From NCBI GenBank assembly GCA_029706075.1, contig JAINUG010000304.1, forward strand, positions 569,001-633,000: a stretch of 64,000 nucleotides of DNA, in the 5' to 3' direction. Shown here one piece after another: positions 12,101-27,100 of the stretch. Both the position numbers and the translations under genes were made by a program. The stretch is from Aldrovandia affinis. Its lineage: Eukaryota; Chordata; Actinopteri; Notacanthiformes; Halosauridae. The number at the start of each line of letters is the position of its first letter. The stretch's first letter is position 1. The notes beneath the pieces are model-generated. The model was given only the letters and a program-made list of their open reading frames with translations, did no database searches and was not told where the DNA came from.

Positions 12101-15100
12101 TGCGGAAATTGTGTATGTCATGTGACTCCTGTTCCATGGAGGAGAAAAAACCCTACCGGCGGCGTGATTTTTCTCCCCCATTTCACAGTAGAGGTCACGG
12201 ACGAAATGTATGACTATAATGATGTATATTTACAGAATTTGTGGGACTACCATAATCCTTTGTTATTAGATGCATGGCTATGTATGATACACAGTATTAA
12301 ATGAGTGTGACCATGCACGTGTGTAAAACGTAGATCACAGATAACGGTCATATAGAATGATATACAGGGCCACTCAACACCTGGGTCAGTATCAACAGCA
12401 GTGTTTTGTCCCTGCCAGGCCCTGAGCCACTTACTTCAACTGCTCGTGGCCTTGACTGAAGTGAATTCAATTTCCACTTCTAAATAGTGCCAGTGGTTTA
12501 CAAAGAGAAGAAAAGCTCTCTGGAGAGTATCCCTCAAGGACCGGAGATCAGTAATCGACCGCGAAAGACGCATCGCACACGGAAGACAAAACTTCAGCAG
12601 CTCCGTATATAAGGAAGCAGCTGAGGTAGAGTACCTTGGTCAAGGGCACACATTACTCACTGACCTCCACTACTGCACACTACTGACCTGAATGATGTGT
12701 GCAACTTTTGTTTTGTTCAATTGAAGAGTGAGAGACTTTACAGATACGCATACTCTTACAAATTGTCTGCAGGAGAGGGGAAACTAAATAAAACATAAAA
12801 AGAACCTCAAACAATCTCTTATGAATAGGGCCCCGAAAATGTAAAAGCAAGCAGCAGAGAGAGTTCCAGACCGCAAAGTGAGGGCTTGATGCTGTAGGAT
12901 TGAAAGTACAGCACGCTCCACCCTCCCGTGGGACTTACAGCACAGTTTAGGATTTCTGCAGTGGAACAGTTCAGGACTGATGTTGTCTGGAGCCCTGGCA
13001 GCATTATTTCCCTTTGTGAAGATCAACACAAGGGAGCGTGTCACAGCGCCACGGGTAAGCTGCATGTTCATTGACATCAGTGACACCAAATACTGTGGTA
13101 GAGGATTTGCATCAAAAATAAATAAATAAATAAATAAATAAGGCAAAGCTTGATGGAGGGATTTTTTTCTCCAAGGAGCCATGGGCATTTGTTGAAACGC
13201 AGACTGTTGATGGTAAAAAAAAAAAAAAAAAAAAAAGTGGGTGCATGATGGCAGGGGGTGGCAACAGGGTAAGGCTCAGGGTCGCGGGGGCAAGACTGGC
13301 AAGAGGGCAGATAAAAGGGCTGGCTTCATACCACCGCTCTGGACGTAGGCGACGATTTGGTTACATAGTGAGCGGTGGCAAGGCTCAGCTGAAGGCTCCC
13401 TGGGCCCGAGGCGTGGACTTCCTGGCCCATGCGCCTCTGCAGGAGGCTCAAACCGGGCCGCCCCGCCTCCTGCCTCTCCTCGCTGGAGCGGACGGGCACA
13501 ACGGTCCTCATGACGCCCTTAGGGGCCTCCGAGGGGGAAGGAGCCTGCACCTCCGTGACGGTGACCAGCGTCGCCTTCTCGCCCGGAGTCAACGGCTCCG
13601 GGACCTCGTACTCGCTCAAAACGGGGACGACTTTGGTCAGCGAGGATCGATCGGCCGTCCCCTTCGACTCCTTGGGGGCCGGCTGGAAAGGCTTGTCGCC
13701 GTCTTTGGCGCGAGCGGTCACGGTGACGACCTTCCCCAGGGTGGGGTCATAGATGTAGCTTTTCTGCCTCAGCTCCTCCTCTTTGGATTTCCACTCGTCG
13801 AGGGCGCGCTGGCTGACTCCGCCCGCTTCCTCAGACACAGTGCTGGTCACGGCCATCACTCTATAGTTGACGTTTTTCATTTCTACTACCATGGGCGGGA
13901 CTTTGTTTATAATGACCCACCCATCGGAATCCTACATGCGAGATATAAAAGACTGAATTAGCCAACCGCCTGAAATTTTGAACCACCGATTGGAAAATCC
14001 CATTATATATAAAAAAACACTACTGCCTGCATTTCCTCACTTTCATATGTAATCCTCACAGGATACAAGTACAACTGCAGCATAACTGTGCGTTCTAACA
14101 GCGGGCGATTCGGCAACTAGTTGCCCGAAATGCATTGATTGTCTATGAGAGCGGGCGACTTCCGGTGATTCGCCGATTCGGCGATTTGTGGGTGTGGCGG
14201 CGACACAGAAAAGTAGAAAATCCTGAACTTTCGGGCGATATCGCCCGGTAAGAGCCAATCAAATTCATGTGTTGCTGTTTTTACCTTCCACGCGGAACCA
14301 ACACAACACCGAAATTTGGTTCCTAGTTCCGACACTTCAACATGAATGAGGAGAAACTGATAACAGCGGTCTGCAGTACCCCCATACTTTATTTAATCCT
14401 AAAAGCATAAATATTTATAGCTAGCTAAACTTATATGGCCTACATACATCTTATTTAATGTTTGTGTTGGTTAAAAGACAATTTTTTATCGCATGGGTAC
14501 GTTTGGAAAAACGTTTGGAAAAACCAGAGACGTTTCCGTTTCCAGCGCAAGTAAATGGCCGCAATTGTAAAAAGCCTTCTGAGTTTGAGTTTGCGGTTCA
14601 TGATTGAAGGAAACAATACTGCTAGCCAACTAATATTTATAATAAAGATTCTCAAAATCTATGATGAACTATTCGTTTACCATGCAAAAAGTTTGTAAGC
14701 ACGTCGGAAGCACTTTTGAGGAGGCCATTCAAGCGTGGGGAACGCCCACTGAGCGATTTCTTCGCCTAGTATCGCCCGCTGTTAGAACGCGGGGTAACAG
14801 TACTGAATTTAATATAATTAATATTAATAAATTACACTGAGTAATTAATAGAATAATAATGATTAATAATATATGTTATTATTCTATTATTAAAAAATAA
14901 TTAAAATATCTATCATTACATAATTACTATCATAAATGTAATATAGAAAGTAATAGTGGTGTGTATGAGTGTAGGTGTAGGTACTCACAAGAGCAAAATC
15001 ACCATACGTAAACATGGCACAATACAGGGCCTGTATAAATGTCAATGCCAAATGTCTGCGTATGATTCTGATGTACGGGACATGAATTGCAACGAGAATC

Positions 15101-18100
15101 ACAAAAAAGCCACAGTGAACTCGAAAAGACTTATCCAAATCAAATGTGTTCCATACTTTTAACAGATGTACAAATAAATCATAACAAGGGAGTCACAGAT
15201 GATCACACAGGGGTCAGACTCACTGAAAGGACAACCTTCAACCTTCTCCGAAACATGTCATTCCAAACAAACTCAAGGATTAGGTCATTTTGAATGTTCT
15301 AGTTCCCCTCCCCCTCCCCCTCCCTCCACTTTGTAATGAAGTGGGACCACTTCAAATCTGCTACAACACTGTTGCAAGAGAACTGCTCTGAGGGAGACTC
15401 TGAAATTGTAAATGTGACACAGTATTTGATTTGACATGCTAAAGCAGAACAAATTAAAATTAAAAATGTGTCAGAGACCGACCCTCTTCAAGGCTGGATG
15501 CCACAAGTTTTACTGGTGTTTGCAATGGCAAAATTAGAAAACATTTTAGAAAGCTTAATTATAATACAAAAGACACAAAATGAAGACAGTACAAAAAAGT
15601 ACTTTCTACTCAAATTAATGTAATCAGCACATGCATTCTAATCGATTCAGACTGGGTTTTTTGTATTGGTTGTATTGGGTATTTTGTGACCATGTATTTT
15701 AGTGGAAAGTATTGAATGCTTGCCGAATAATGAAAAGAAAATAACAACACACGTGACTCAAATTCACCCTTACATTTTTACCTTCACATCCAAACCTTTA
15801 GACAGACTCTTTGTGTCATATACTGTGTACATCTCCAACACACTTTCACCTTTCTGCTTTGTACAGTTGAAGAAAATATGTTGTCAACAGTTTCCCCTGT
15901 ACACATCTCTCTCACACACCACACCACACCAACCCACCCACCTACCTACCTACCTACCTACCTACCTACACACACACACAGGCTCTGGAGTAGGTGAATC
16001 CACATCCTGTTGGTACCCTACCTTAGTGGTTGTAGTTTCCGAAAGAATCGGCTTCGCCTGCAGGAAATCCTCAGCCATCGATTTTGCACCCTCTTTGGTC
16101 TACAGAAATGAGGGGGGGAAAAAATACACAAACAAAAAAGCCCTTCAGCACAGATCAATTCAAACGTGTGCCAGCGCCAGTAGCATCGGCAGTCAGAGAC
16201 TCTTAATTAACGACAGATTTCCTTGGTTATCCGCACTTGTTTGTTGGCAGTGAGTAGACAATGACCTCAGCATGTAATTCCAGGGCACTGATGTCAGCCA
16301 AGGCATACAGTACTAGGTACCAAAGTACTGGGCAACAATCAGGGATCCATACAATTGAACTGAACACACTTTTCAAAGCCTGAATACTGACATTTTTACA
16401 CCATCCACATTACCAAAAAGGATTATTCTTAACACAAATTATGAGAAAATACATTGTGCCAGCATGTTGCAAAAATGGAAAAAAAATGCTCTTCTTTTCA
16501 GTGGGCCTTTATTATTTTGGACATTATTATTATTATTATATTGAAAGGCTGGTTCTAAAAATGTTAAAGTGCTGATGCAAAACCATATTGAATAAACTGA
16601 GCTACTTTGATCTTCCATATTACAAGGTGTGAATAGGACACTGACCAGTATCCATCTGCCAGGCAGACCATTATTTCTATGTGATAAAAAAAACAAAAAA
16701 ATGTTGCGTACAGTGGCAAGGATTTATAAGGATTTATACATTTGAAGAGACGCGCGGCTGACAATGATGTAGGGCTTAATCCATTGTCCCACACCACTCG
16801 TCTGCTGAGGTCATTCATTTGCACATGCCCCTACACACAAGGATACTCTGATGTTCAAGGTCCAGCTGACTGTTCTCAACATCCATCAAACAATAACGAT
16901 GTGGAGTGATCGCCTGAAGGTCAAGTGCATCCCTACAGAGCACTCTGTTCAACCAGGGATAATTCAACAGTGCCTGGGGGGGGGGGGGGCAGTGTTGAGC
17001 AGTTCCTGTTGCAGCCAGGAACATGTCAACCTGCTACAATTAACCGTCTTGTTGTAGACAGGGGGGGGGGTAAATTTAGGGACTTTGGTTTAAAGGGAGC
17101 TGGATTAGGCGCAGCACTCCTGGCCTACAATGGAGTTGAATTGAATTTCCCTGCAGTACATTCCTACTGTAAACTTGTAAACTTTGGTTATTCCGTAAAC
17201 AAAACTGTGTATACACAGCGTGTAGTTTGCACCTCTGAAAAATACCAGTACAGAAAAGCACAGCTGTCCTCAAATGCATGCAGTGAGCCGGCGCTTCCCT
17301 TTTACTCTGCAGTCCACCAGCTGAGATGCACAGCTGCCTGCACCAGGAGATGGGGCATCTGGTGCAGGCAACAAGTGGAAAGCTACTTAGTTTAATCGGG
17401 TTATCTAAACATTTTTAAATGTAAATTTAAATATACTTATTTATTATTTTGATATGAATACAATATCTGCTAATGTTTTTATTATAATAAAATTGACAAA
17501 GTGGTAATAGACATTTTTATCCTAAATGGTGAATAATTCAGAAAGATTACAGGCTGCAGATCGTATACATAAAATGGGTATATTTTTAAGTAAAACGGAC
17601 AGGCAATTACTTGAGAAGTGGTCAAATATATCACATTTTAAAAATGTTGATTTTAAGGCAGCACGGAAACAGGATGTGATGTTTATTTTGCTTACAAATC
17701 AAAGGATCTGCCAGGCTGTATTTCTGGAGCTAATTTCAGGTCATGCTGACATCGCTGGCATCGATTTAAGCTACCAAATCTGTCCTTCAATGTGACCAAC
17801 ACACAAAGCCACTGGGTGCATCCCTGCCATTTCCATAGAAGCAGCCATCGTTAACCAGCGTCGCTTACTTCCTCTGGCACGAGGGGCTCGATCATGGGGG
17901 CCTCGTCCTGTCTCGGGGAGCGCACAGGGGACGTGGAGAGTCGCTTCTCCCACTCCGTGAGTCCGGCTGCGTCCGAGCCAGTCTCCAAAAACGACCGCTT
18001 CAGCTCGCTTATATTGGTTTGGTGTTTCACCAGCATCTCGGGAGTCGCCGTTCCCTGGCCAACCAATGACGACAGAATTAAGGGGTGGGGAACGACCCGT

Positions 18101-21100
18101 TATTTTGGAGGAAAAAAAATATATGAAAAGAACTCGCAAAAACTTTGCATTAATGAGATGTCAAATGCCCTTGCAAAAAAAGGAATTAGTGGTAAAATGC
18201 ACGTGCATGAAATAACAGGCATATTGTAGAATATACAATGAAATTACATGTATTGTAAAATATGTACAGTTGCACATATGAAGATGCTAACAAATTATTT
18301 ACCATTGGATGCATGCAGCTTATGTTTAGACATCCCTAAATGTGTTTTCCTAATATTTTTGAATTCATGCTTTACCATAAATTGGCCATTTTCAAACAAG
18401 TATACTGTAACTATATGGTTTCAAATCAACTGTCATCATGCATCCATCTTTGAAAATCTTTCCCTCCACTCTATGGAATTTGGAATTAAGCGCCGCCACA
18501 CCTGGCAGTGTGCTTCACAAAAGACTGACTTTGTCTTGAATGTTAATTCTGGCATTACCAAACCCAGGCAGTTAATCATACCGAAATCACTGGTCACAAG
18601 GCAAACCACACCCACAGAAAGGTGTTATAGCCAATCAATAAAACAATAGTAGGGGACACACTTGAACATGGCGGGAGGTAGAATGGACTAGGTTAATGGC
18701 GGGTAAAGTAGTACACGGCAAACATTCTACTATGTTATTGTCCTCAGTCAAAATGCTTGCATGCATTTTCTGTCATTCCATACCAACCTCTAACATCAGA
18801 TTGCTATGTTTGACAAATACATTTTCCCCTTTTACTCGTCTTATGAAACTATTCTGTAAAGACAAAGAAAGGAAGAGATGTTCATGTCTGGAGGAAGTAC
18901 ACACACGCACATACACGTACATACAGGGCTGTGCTGTCCTCAGCTGTGGATCATAAGCTATTTTACCACCAGCAGGACCAACAAAGGTGACACTAAGCAT
19001 TCATTCCAGAATCCATTGCTTTTTTAAAAATCCAGCATTTCAAAACCCCCTCCGGACCAAAGAATGAGGGATGGAAAAAAAGGTTTTGGGAGAAAATGTA
19101 TATTATGTTCAGTTTTTTCATTCTTTCTCAACACCAACAATGTTTCTCTTTCAGTAAAAATTCTTGAGAAAGTATTGTACTACTTATGTTCATTGCGCTC
19201 TCCTTTTTCAGTTTCTTTCTACATTTTACATTCCATTTCAGGCATTATTCATTTCTTTACATGTGTCTATACAGCTGGATATATATTTATTGAAGTAATT
19301 TAGGTAAATACCTTTCTCAAGGGTACAATGGCAGTGCCCCATCCGGGAATCAAACCTGCAACCCCAGTTGAGTTACAAGCCCAGTTCCCTAACCATTATA
19401 CTATATTGCTGCACTACACCGATACACTGCAGTTAAAATGTGTTGTGCTACTCTGACACGATACAAGTGAGACTTGCAGTTGACAGTTTCGATGTGCTGT
19501 GTAAATGTAGCGCAGTTGTACATGGTCACATTGGCCTTAAGGATTAACCCGGCAGCAGCAGCAGCACAGGAGCAGCAGCAGCAGCAATGGTAAAATGTGA
19601 TGCCTGAGAAGTGGGGGGTGCTGGTGACCCACAGCCTCTGGCTTCACAGTGGTATGAATGAGATGGTAAACCCCCTGAGATGATGCAGGGCCCAGAGTAC
19701 CTGCGTCTTTATCTCCGACTCATCCTCTTGGTCCGACTGCCAGCATTAAACAGCAAGCAGGAAAAAGGAAAGGCCAATTATAAGAGCACGGTAAGAGGTT
19801 AATATACGAACACATTAGAGAGAGGGGGGGATGGAGTGCCGGGGGGGGGGGAGAAGAGAAAGAAAAAGAGGTCGGGAGGTGGGGGAGACAGCGGGAGGTA
19901 GGCAGGCAGACAGACATCACAAAAACTAAAAGAAAGTTGTCAATGTAGTTACCAACTGACAACTGCATTGGCTCCGATTGTTTGCAGAAGAAACTCATAT
20001 TCAGTGGAGGCTTGATTGCTTTTATGTTTGTGTGACTGGCTCTAATTCATTTGATACGTGCTGTATTAAACTGCATGCGTTTTTTTTGTTTTTAAACAGA
20101 CAGCATCTGTCATTGTTACACCTGATGTTAAGCATTATTTTGTGTGTTACATTTCATGATAAAAAATATTAAAAAGAAATGTAGTCTCTCTTTCCGCATA
20201 TAAATTAGTTTCTGTCACAGAAGCAAGTGGAGCTACAACAGCTTACGGTTTTTCCTGCATTTCATTTATGAATATAAGACCATTTATTTATGGCATCAGG
20301 GCAGTGTATTAATCAATTAATCTCAGAACTTATTCATGGGCAGCCTTCATAAAAGAAGTGGAAAAAGCTTTAAAAAAAAAAAGGGATTCATGAGAGAGCA
20401 GTTTTAGATCTGAAGTGCACAATGTGCTTACTACCAACATTACCAGAACTGCCTCATGGATAAAATTGCACAAGGCTCCGTTTCTCAATTAATGCACTTT
20501 CTCTCCACATCGCGCATTGGTACAGAACACATGCTGCAATTGCGATGCGGACGCATGTTCCGAGAAATAGCTAAATGGACACGATGTCCATTTTGCATAC
20601 TGCTAAAGAAAATGCACAACTGAAATTAACTAATACTTGACACCAAAGTTTAAGAGTTTAAAAACATTATAATTTGATATGCTTTCATGAATGGTCAATG
20701 TTTTTATACAGAGACAGATGGAAGTACCATTTGCACCTTTGATATTTTTGCTGAATTAACAACATCAGACTAAATGTGTTTTTTAATTTTTTATTCCATT
20801 TCTACTCGTCAGTTCAGGACCTATGGTTTCCCAAACTGCAGAATCTTTCTCTGTTGCTGGTTGCGTCACGCTGGACCAGCAGACAGCCAGGAACCACCCT
20901 GTATACAAACCTCTGTGGCGGTGGTTTCACCGTCGCAGGCAAAGTCCGTTTGCTCGCTGTCGGTCTGTTTCATAAAAACGGGACGACGAGGATCCGTTCG
21001 AAAGGCAGGAATAGAGAAAACCCATCTGGTCAGTGGTTCAGACATACACGCACCCGACTACAGAAATTCAAATATTCACATTCACAAATGGGGCCGTGGT

Positions 21101-24100
21101 AATGCATCAGGTTTAAAACGGGGGGGAATGTTCGTATTTAAACGGTAACGTAATTAACAGAAATGAAAGACAACACAAAGTCAAACAAACAAACAAACAA
21201 ACAAACAAACAAGCAAGCTAGCTAAATTCGCAAACAGACTCAGAGGAAGTTTCAAACTTTATGGTACTTGTGGCACTTATGTCACACACAAAAATCACAA
21301 TAATTGTGGATAAAAATGTGGCCTTCAAGCCAAACTACTCATTTGCTGGACTTTATTTGGAAAGCCAGGTGCCCATGTCGAATTTAGATTTTTATCCCAA
21401 ATCCAATTGTCAAAATAATTCACTATTTTTTTTTGCTTTTGTTTTTATAGGGGGTGGGCGGTTGGTGAGAGGATGGGAAAATAACCCTCAAATAGTCTAG
21501 CCTTATGTGTACGTACAAAATATGGCTGCAGCTAAAGCATTACTTACAAATAGAGGTAAAAAAACAAAACACCATGATGCTTCTAGAACAGTCACCTGAC
21601 TTTCAGTCCCTCCTCTTTACCTTCCATGGACATGATGACACTACAGGTGTAGCAGTTTTTCTGCATTATAATGCCAGCGGATTTATTATACCGTTTATTT
21701 ATTTAGAAGGGCAGGACTATGGCTGTTCGCCAAAAATCATATCTGTAGGTTGTCTTTCTATTGTCATTAGCGTGTACATCAAATTGGAATTTGAACATTT
21801 TTAGCATTTTCTGAAGGAAAAAAAAAGGGGAATAAGCATTTGAAAATGAGATCAAAGCTTTATTGTTTAGTTGGATGTGCCAAGCACAAGGAGTATCAGT
21901 GGCCCCTCAACAAGGATAATTTATAGATGCTCAAAAGGGTCCAACAATAACTATTCTCACTTAATGACTGCACAAAGGGAATATCACGATTCCACAAGCT
22001 AGCATCCCTATTTGGGTGGCGCAACGATCAAGGACAAGGCAAATTCCAGCGATAACCAGATTTGCGCTTGTGGAATGCTTGGCTGAAAGAACTATCAAAG
22101 GTCTATGAAAGAGGGGTACAGTAGTTGTTCATGTAGTTCTGTCACAGTTTTGTCCTTTTTTTTTTTTTTAATTTTTTTACTTGAGAAAACTGGTCAAACC
22201 TACTGTACTTTCTTAATGATCTTTTTATTTTATTTGGCAAATCACAATGCAGAGAAACTCTAACACACAAATGTACACAAATGTGTCTGGATTTAATTTC
22301 ATGCAGCTTCTATTTTTCTTAAACAGTCTATTACACTAAATGTGACCGAGGTGGGTTAGACACAAGGTACAATCCCCTTCAATCGATATGGGTGAGTGGT
22401 TCTTTACTGGTTTGAAATTGCTCAATTGCTAAATAGACAATATACAATGCAAACAGCACTATGCAACTGCCTGGATTCCTCAATACTGATTATCATCTCT
22501 CTGTTACATAACACATTACTGAATAATATACATAGAATTTGTTTTCTAAAGAAGATGTCAGAAGTTCATGACATCTTTACAAAAACTGTATACTTGAATG
22601 GGTTTCTAGATATTGTAGATCAGAGTTATCAGATCTTCAGAAATAAAGCAAAAATTGGAGAAGATTTAACATTATGGAGTAACCTCTAAGAATAGAAGTT
22701 GAATGCGATTGTACTGACATTTTGTATTCCAGTGGTCAATTTGATCAAGGTTTGACCAGGTTTGAATGAACTTTGTGTCTAACCCATTGACCCTTTTTAC
22801 ATTTTTATTTTTATATAAATATGGTCGACTAGATCATCAATAAATGGGAGAAGGTATGTGATGACTTCCCGTTTGTTTACATCGACCGCATCGTCTAATG
22901 AGTGACAGGCAGAGCTGAGGTTCTGAAAGAGGAGCACTGCAGTGGCACTCTGACACAGATCAGGACCAAAGCACTGGACAGGTGGGGGGGGAGGGGGGGC
23001 ATAGAAAAAAAGGGGGCGGAGCGCGTTTCGGGCCGAGGAACACACCTCTTCCTCTGAACTGTCATTCAGGCCATTGGCAAGTGAGGCGCTCAAGGAGGCC
23101 GCCTTGGGCTCCAGGTAGCAGAGACACAAAGCCAGGGGGAAGGAGAGGGTGAGGGCGTAGGGGACGGAGAAGGACGTAGAGAGCAGGAAGAAGAATATGA
23201 AGAGGAAGCAGGGGATGAGGGAGGGCGACTTGATGGGCAGGAAGTGCTGGAAGCTCTCTGGGAGGAAACGGATCTCGGTGAGGTCGGGGAAGGTCAGGTA
23301 GCCGTCGTCGTCCAGAAAGGTGGAGAGGTCGGGGAGGTGCAGGGAGAAGGAGAAGAGCGTGCCGCCGCCCTTCTTCTGGTCCAGCCTCTGCTTGCGGGCG
23401 GAGAGCAGCAGGGCCTGCTCTTCCAGCAGGGCGGCCTGGCGGTCGGCGTGTGCCTGCCTGCGCCGGCGGCCGGCGTTGCTCTTGGCGGGGCTGACGGACG
23501 CCGCCCGCTTACGGGCGTTCTCCCTGCGCCTCCGCCGCACTTTTGTGGACGACACGGGGGAGGAGGGGAGCGACAACTCGGAACGCAATGGGTCGGAGGC
23601 AAATAAGCACGGTGACGGCGGCTGACAGGGACGGGTGCGGATGGCAAGGGGGGCGAACACACACATACACGAGTACGGTATAGGGTCAAAGAAAGGACGA
23701 GAAAAAAAAACAACAAACCAATTAGTTAAAGAGTACACAGGACGAAGTGAGTTTAAATTGAGATCTACAACATCAGTGCTGGTCATGACACACCCGTTTG
23801 TCTGCTGGTTCTGGTTGCAATGTTGTTAAGACTTACTCTCTACCTTAGCTACAGTCAATTGGCTGCCAAAAGAAAAAACAAAACCAGGGTCTACATCGAG
23901 ATATTATAAACAGTAAGTACAAAATGCAGACATAAGGGTTTGTCAGACAAGGAATGGTAACCACTAATCACTCATAAAAATCCCCCCCCCCCCACCCTCC
24001 AAAAAAAGCAGATGAATCCGTTTTCATTCAGGCCGCTGAAGGGCAAAATAATCTTTCTACTGTATCCTTTTCTTTGAAAATAATTTGAGTTAACCCAACA

Positions 24101-27100
24101 AGTCAACTCAACACAACTCAGACAATAAAATACAGATCCCCCCCCCTCTCTTCAAACCTTTGAATTTCAATTTCGATTTGTTCCAGGACCAAAAAATAGT
24201 GAAGATGGCAAAATGCCTCCAAACAGGCAGTATGATGTATAAATAAATAAAGTATAAAGTATATAGAAAAAAGATGTGAACCTTCGACTGCAACTGGAGA
24301 GCTAGGCTTTCCCCCAAACGCATTTATTCAATCCCCTTTTGATGACCCAGCCTTCACTACTCATCAGCTACGCGCAACAACAACAAAAGCTCCTTTCTTT
24401 CTAGGACAATGTGAATAGAAATATAGAACAATTCATGTTCGCTGCCATAAATTCACTTTCTGCTTAGTTAGATCCTTGGCCTCTTTCCCCCATCTTTGTG
24501 CTGTGGGACAGTTGCACCAAGGTTGGAACTCTTCCCCTTAATGCTGCCTTTCAGATATTCCAGTGTATGAAAGTTTGAAAAGAAGCGTTCCAACAAGGAG
24601 CCGTGACAACAGACTGAGAAAGTGCAGGTTGATAGTGCTACAGTGAGTGTACATTTAGGAGGAGAACAAAAGGGGGGGAGAAAGAAAAAGCATCTTTCAA
24701 TTGGGTGCTGGCCTAATAGTACTGCAGTGAATTGGGCCGGCCGACCTTGAGAGGATCAGACCAAGGAGCTTCTCCTGGGCTTGTTTGCCAATTCAGACGC
24801 ACTTTTTCCCCACCTATGAAGGAAATGGCCGAGGCGGATTTGAACAGAGCAGCACTGTAAAAGCTGAAAGTATGGCTTCTTTTTTTTTTCCGTCCCCGGT
24901 CAAAGCGCAGGAAAAAGAGCACCTTCTTTTCTTCATCTGACACTTTTCGAGCTGACGGGCTTGTTGCCCTCCTCAGAGGAAGTGTAGAGAGCAATGTTTG
25001 CGGTTAAGAAAATGGGCCCGACACTTCACACAGGATAAAACGGCGGTTCATCTGACCACAGTGCCCAGTGTGAATGCACTCTTGGGGGCGCCTTCGTAAA
25101 CTCCAGATCTCTTGACTGCACCCTGTACCCTTCAACTGAAGAGCACATTTGCTACATTTTCAAAATTGCTTGTGGGTTAACAGCAAGCCACAGTGGATGC
25201 TGTTTGGTGAGGCTGGTGAACGTAGTAGTTCAGCAAGAAACACTTATAATGGAGACATTTAATAAATAAAGATATTAAAAATACAAATAAAAGAATATCT
25301 TATTAAAGACGTCTTATTGCCCCTTACTAAAACCTTGGTATAACGTTTTTCTGTTCATGCCACCTTCCAAAGGATTTAAATAGTTTAGAAGTTCTAAGAA
25401 ATAATTGTATGCACTGTAGTGTCTATAACACTAAACTGAGGTGGGTTAGGCACAAAGTACAATCCCCTTCAGTGGATATTGGTCTTTTAGTAGTGTGATA
25501 TTTGTATTGCTAAATAGTCAATATACAATATAAACTGCACTGTACAATAATTCATCCATCAGGCCCCATATGTTTACCTTGAGAGTGGTCCAATGAGTCA
25601 TATGAGTACAAAAAAAAAACAAAAAACAAAAATGGCAATGATGTTTTTGGCCAGCTTGCTGGACTGTACTGAATATGAAAACCTCCGGTTAATTTTCTTG
25701 GAAGTAGCATTTTTGGTGACTCAGGAAATTATTCATACTCAACTGTAAGACCTAGTCATTTCAAAATCAAGTTAAAGGCCCCGTTATAGAGGTCTGTTTG
25801 GATTAACCATGCACACAACTTACCCCTTCTGAGAGGTAATAGAATGTTAAGGACATATCTTCCTGAGCTCTCCTTTGCCATCTTGTCAAGAGAATTCAGT
25901 TAATGGGTCCCATGACCTTGAGGTGTCCACACTGATGCACTCTCTCAACATTAAAAGCTCTCCAATCAGCCTCACTGATTACCAACTGGCAGCCCTTTTC
26001 AAACAAATTAACTGGCCTTCACTGCCTGAGGCTTCACAGAAAAGAGAACCACGGGAATTTCTGGGGGGGTGGTGGGTACCTTGCCGTCGTATCTGACAGG
26101 CGTGGCCGGAGCAGGCTCGGACGGTTCCGTGGCAATCGTCTTTTCCTCCTCCTCCTGCTCGGCCTTCTCTTCCTCGGCCTTCTTCTCCGGCGTCACTGTG
26201 GTGATGAGGTCACCCGTGGCGATGGCCTTGGCCGCTCCGTACTGGGCGGTGCCCACCTCTGAAGCGGACACGGAATCCTTCATAAGTATTTCGTGGTTTT
26301 CAGTCACAGGGGCTGGATGGTAAGGGAGACATCAGAACACTGACGCTAATGAGGAGGCATTTGCTTGAGCTCAAATCACTGCACATTCACCGTTCAGGGA
26401 AAAGACACAGCACAGACAATGACAGCCGATGGCAAGATCCATGATTTGCGGACATATAATAAAAATGGAGAGAAAGAGGGCGGGTATTCTTTTCAGATAT
26501 CACCCCTGAGCTCTCACGATAAAAAGAATACAACTCTAGTATGGATTCACACAACACAATTGCAATCACACGCTGATTGATTATCCTCTCCAGAGCCTTG
26601 ATTACCCCACTTCAGGGTTTAAATAACGAAGACCCCTACTGAGCGGTCGCCTTTCACAGAGACCCCACTTATTGAGGTTTTCTGCCTGGCCTCACAGTCG
26701 TTGATTGCTTCTTAATGCCTAAGGTTAAATGTCAGCTCAGCACAACACACACACACACACGCACGCACACAAAAAGGAAAAAAATTGTCTAAGCTGGTGG
26801 TGACTTACTATAACAGCCAGTGCTTTTGCAATGTTTAAAAGGCTTGATATTACACACAAAAAACAGAAAAGCGACATAATTTCTTAGAACCGGACTTTGC
26901 TTTACCAAAATCCGTCGGGTGACAAAAAAATGTTAAAGTGCTCATGACATGTGGCTACAGAGCGTAGATGCAGCTAATGAAGAAGTACCTTGCCAGTAAT
27001 AATCAGAGAAAAACAGCTGGCTTCTGTAGTGTTCTTGGGAACAATATGGAGATTAAGGAATGAATCTCCAATTGTCCTAATTAATCAATTTTGGAGAGGA

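Noticed and set aside
13245-13961. 238-codon plus-strand frame
   Set aside because: Antisense shadow of GC-rich exon 17.
17526-17795. 89-codon plus-strand frame inside an intron
   Set aside because: No recognised homology or splice context; AT-rich intron sequence.
23244-23625. Plus-strand frames of about 100-120 codons
   Set aside because: Shadow of exon 12; the minus-strand frame matches protein 4.1B.
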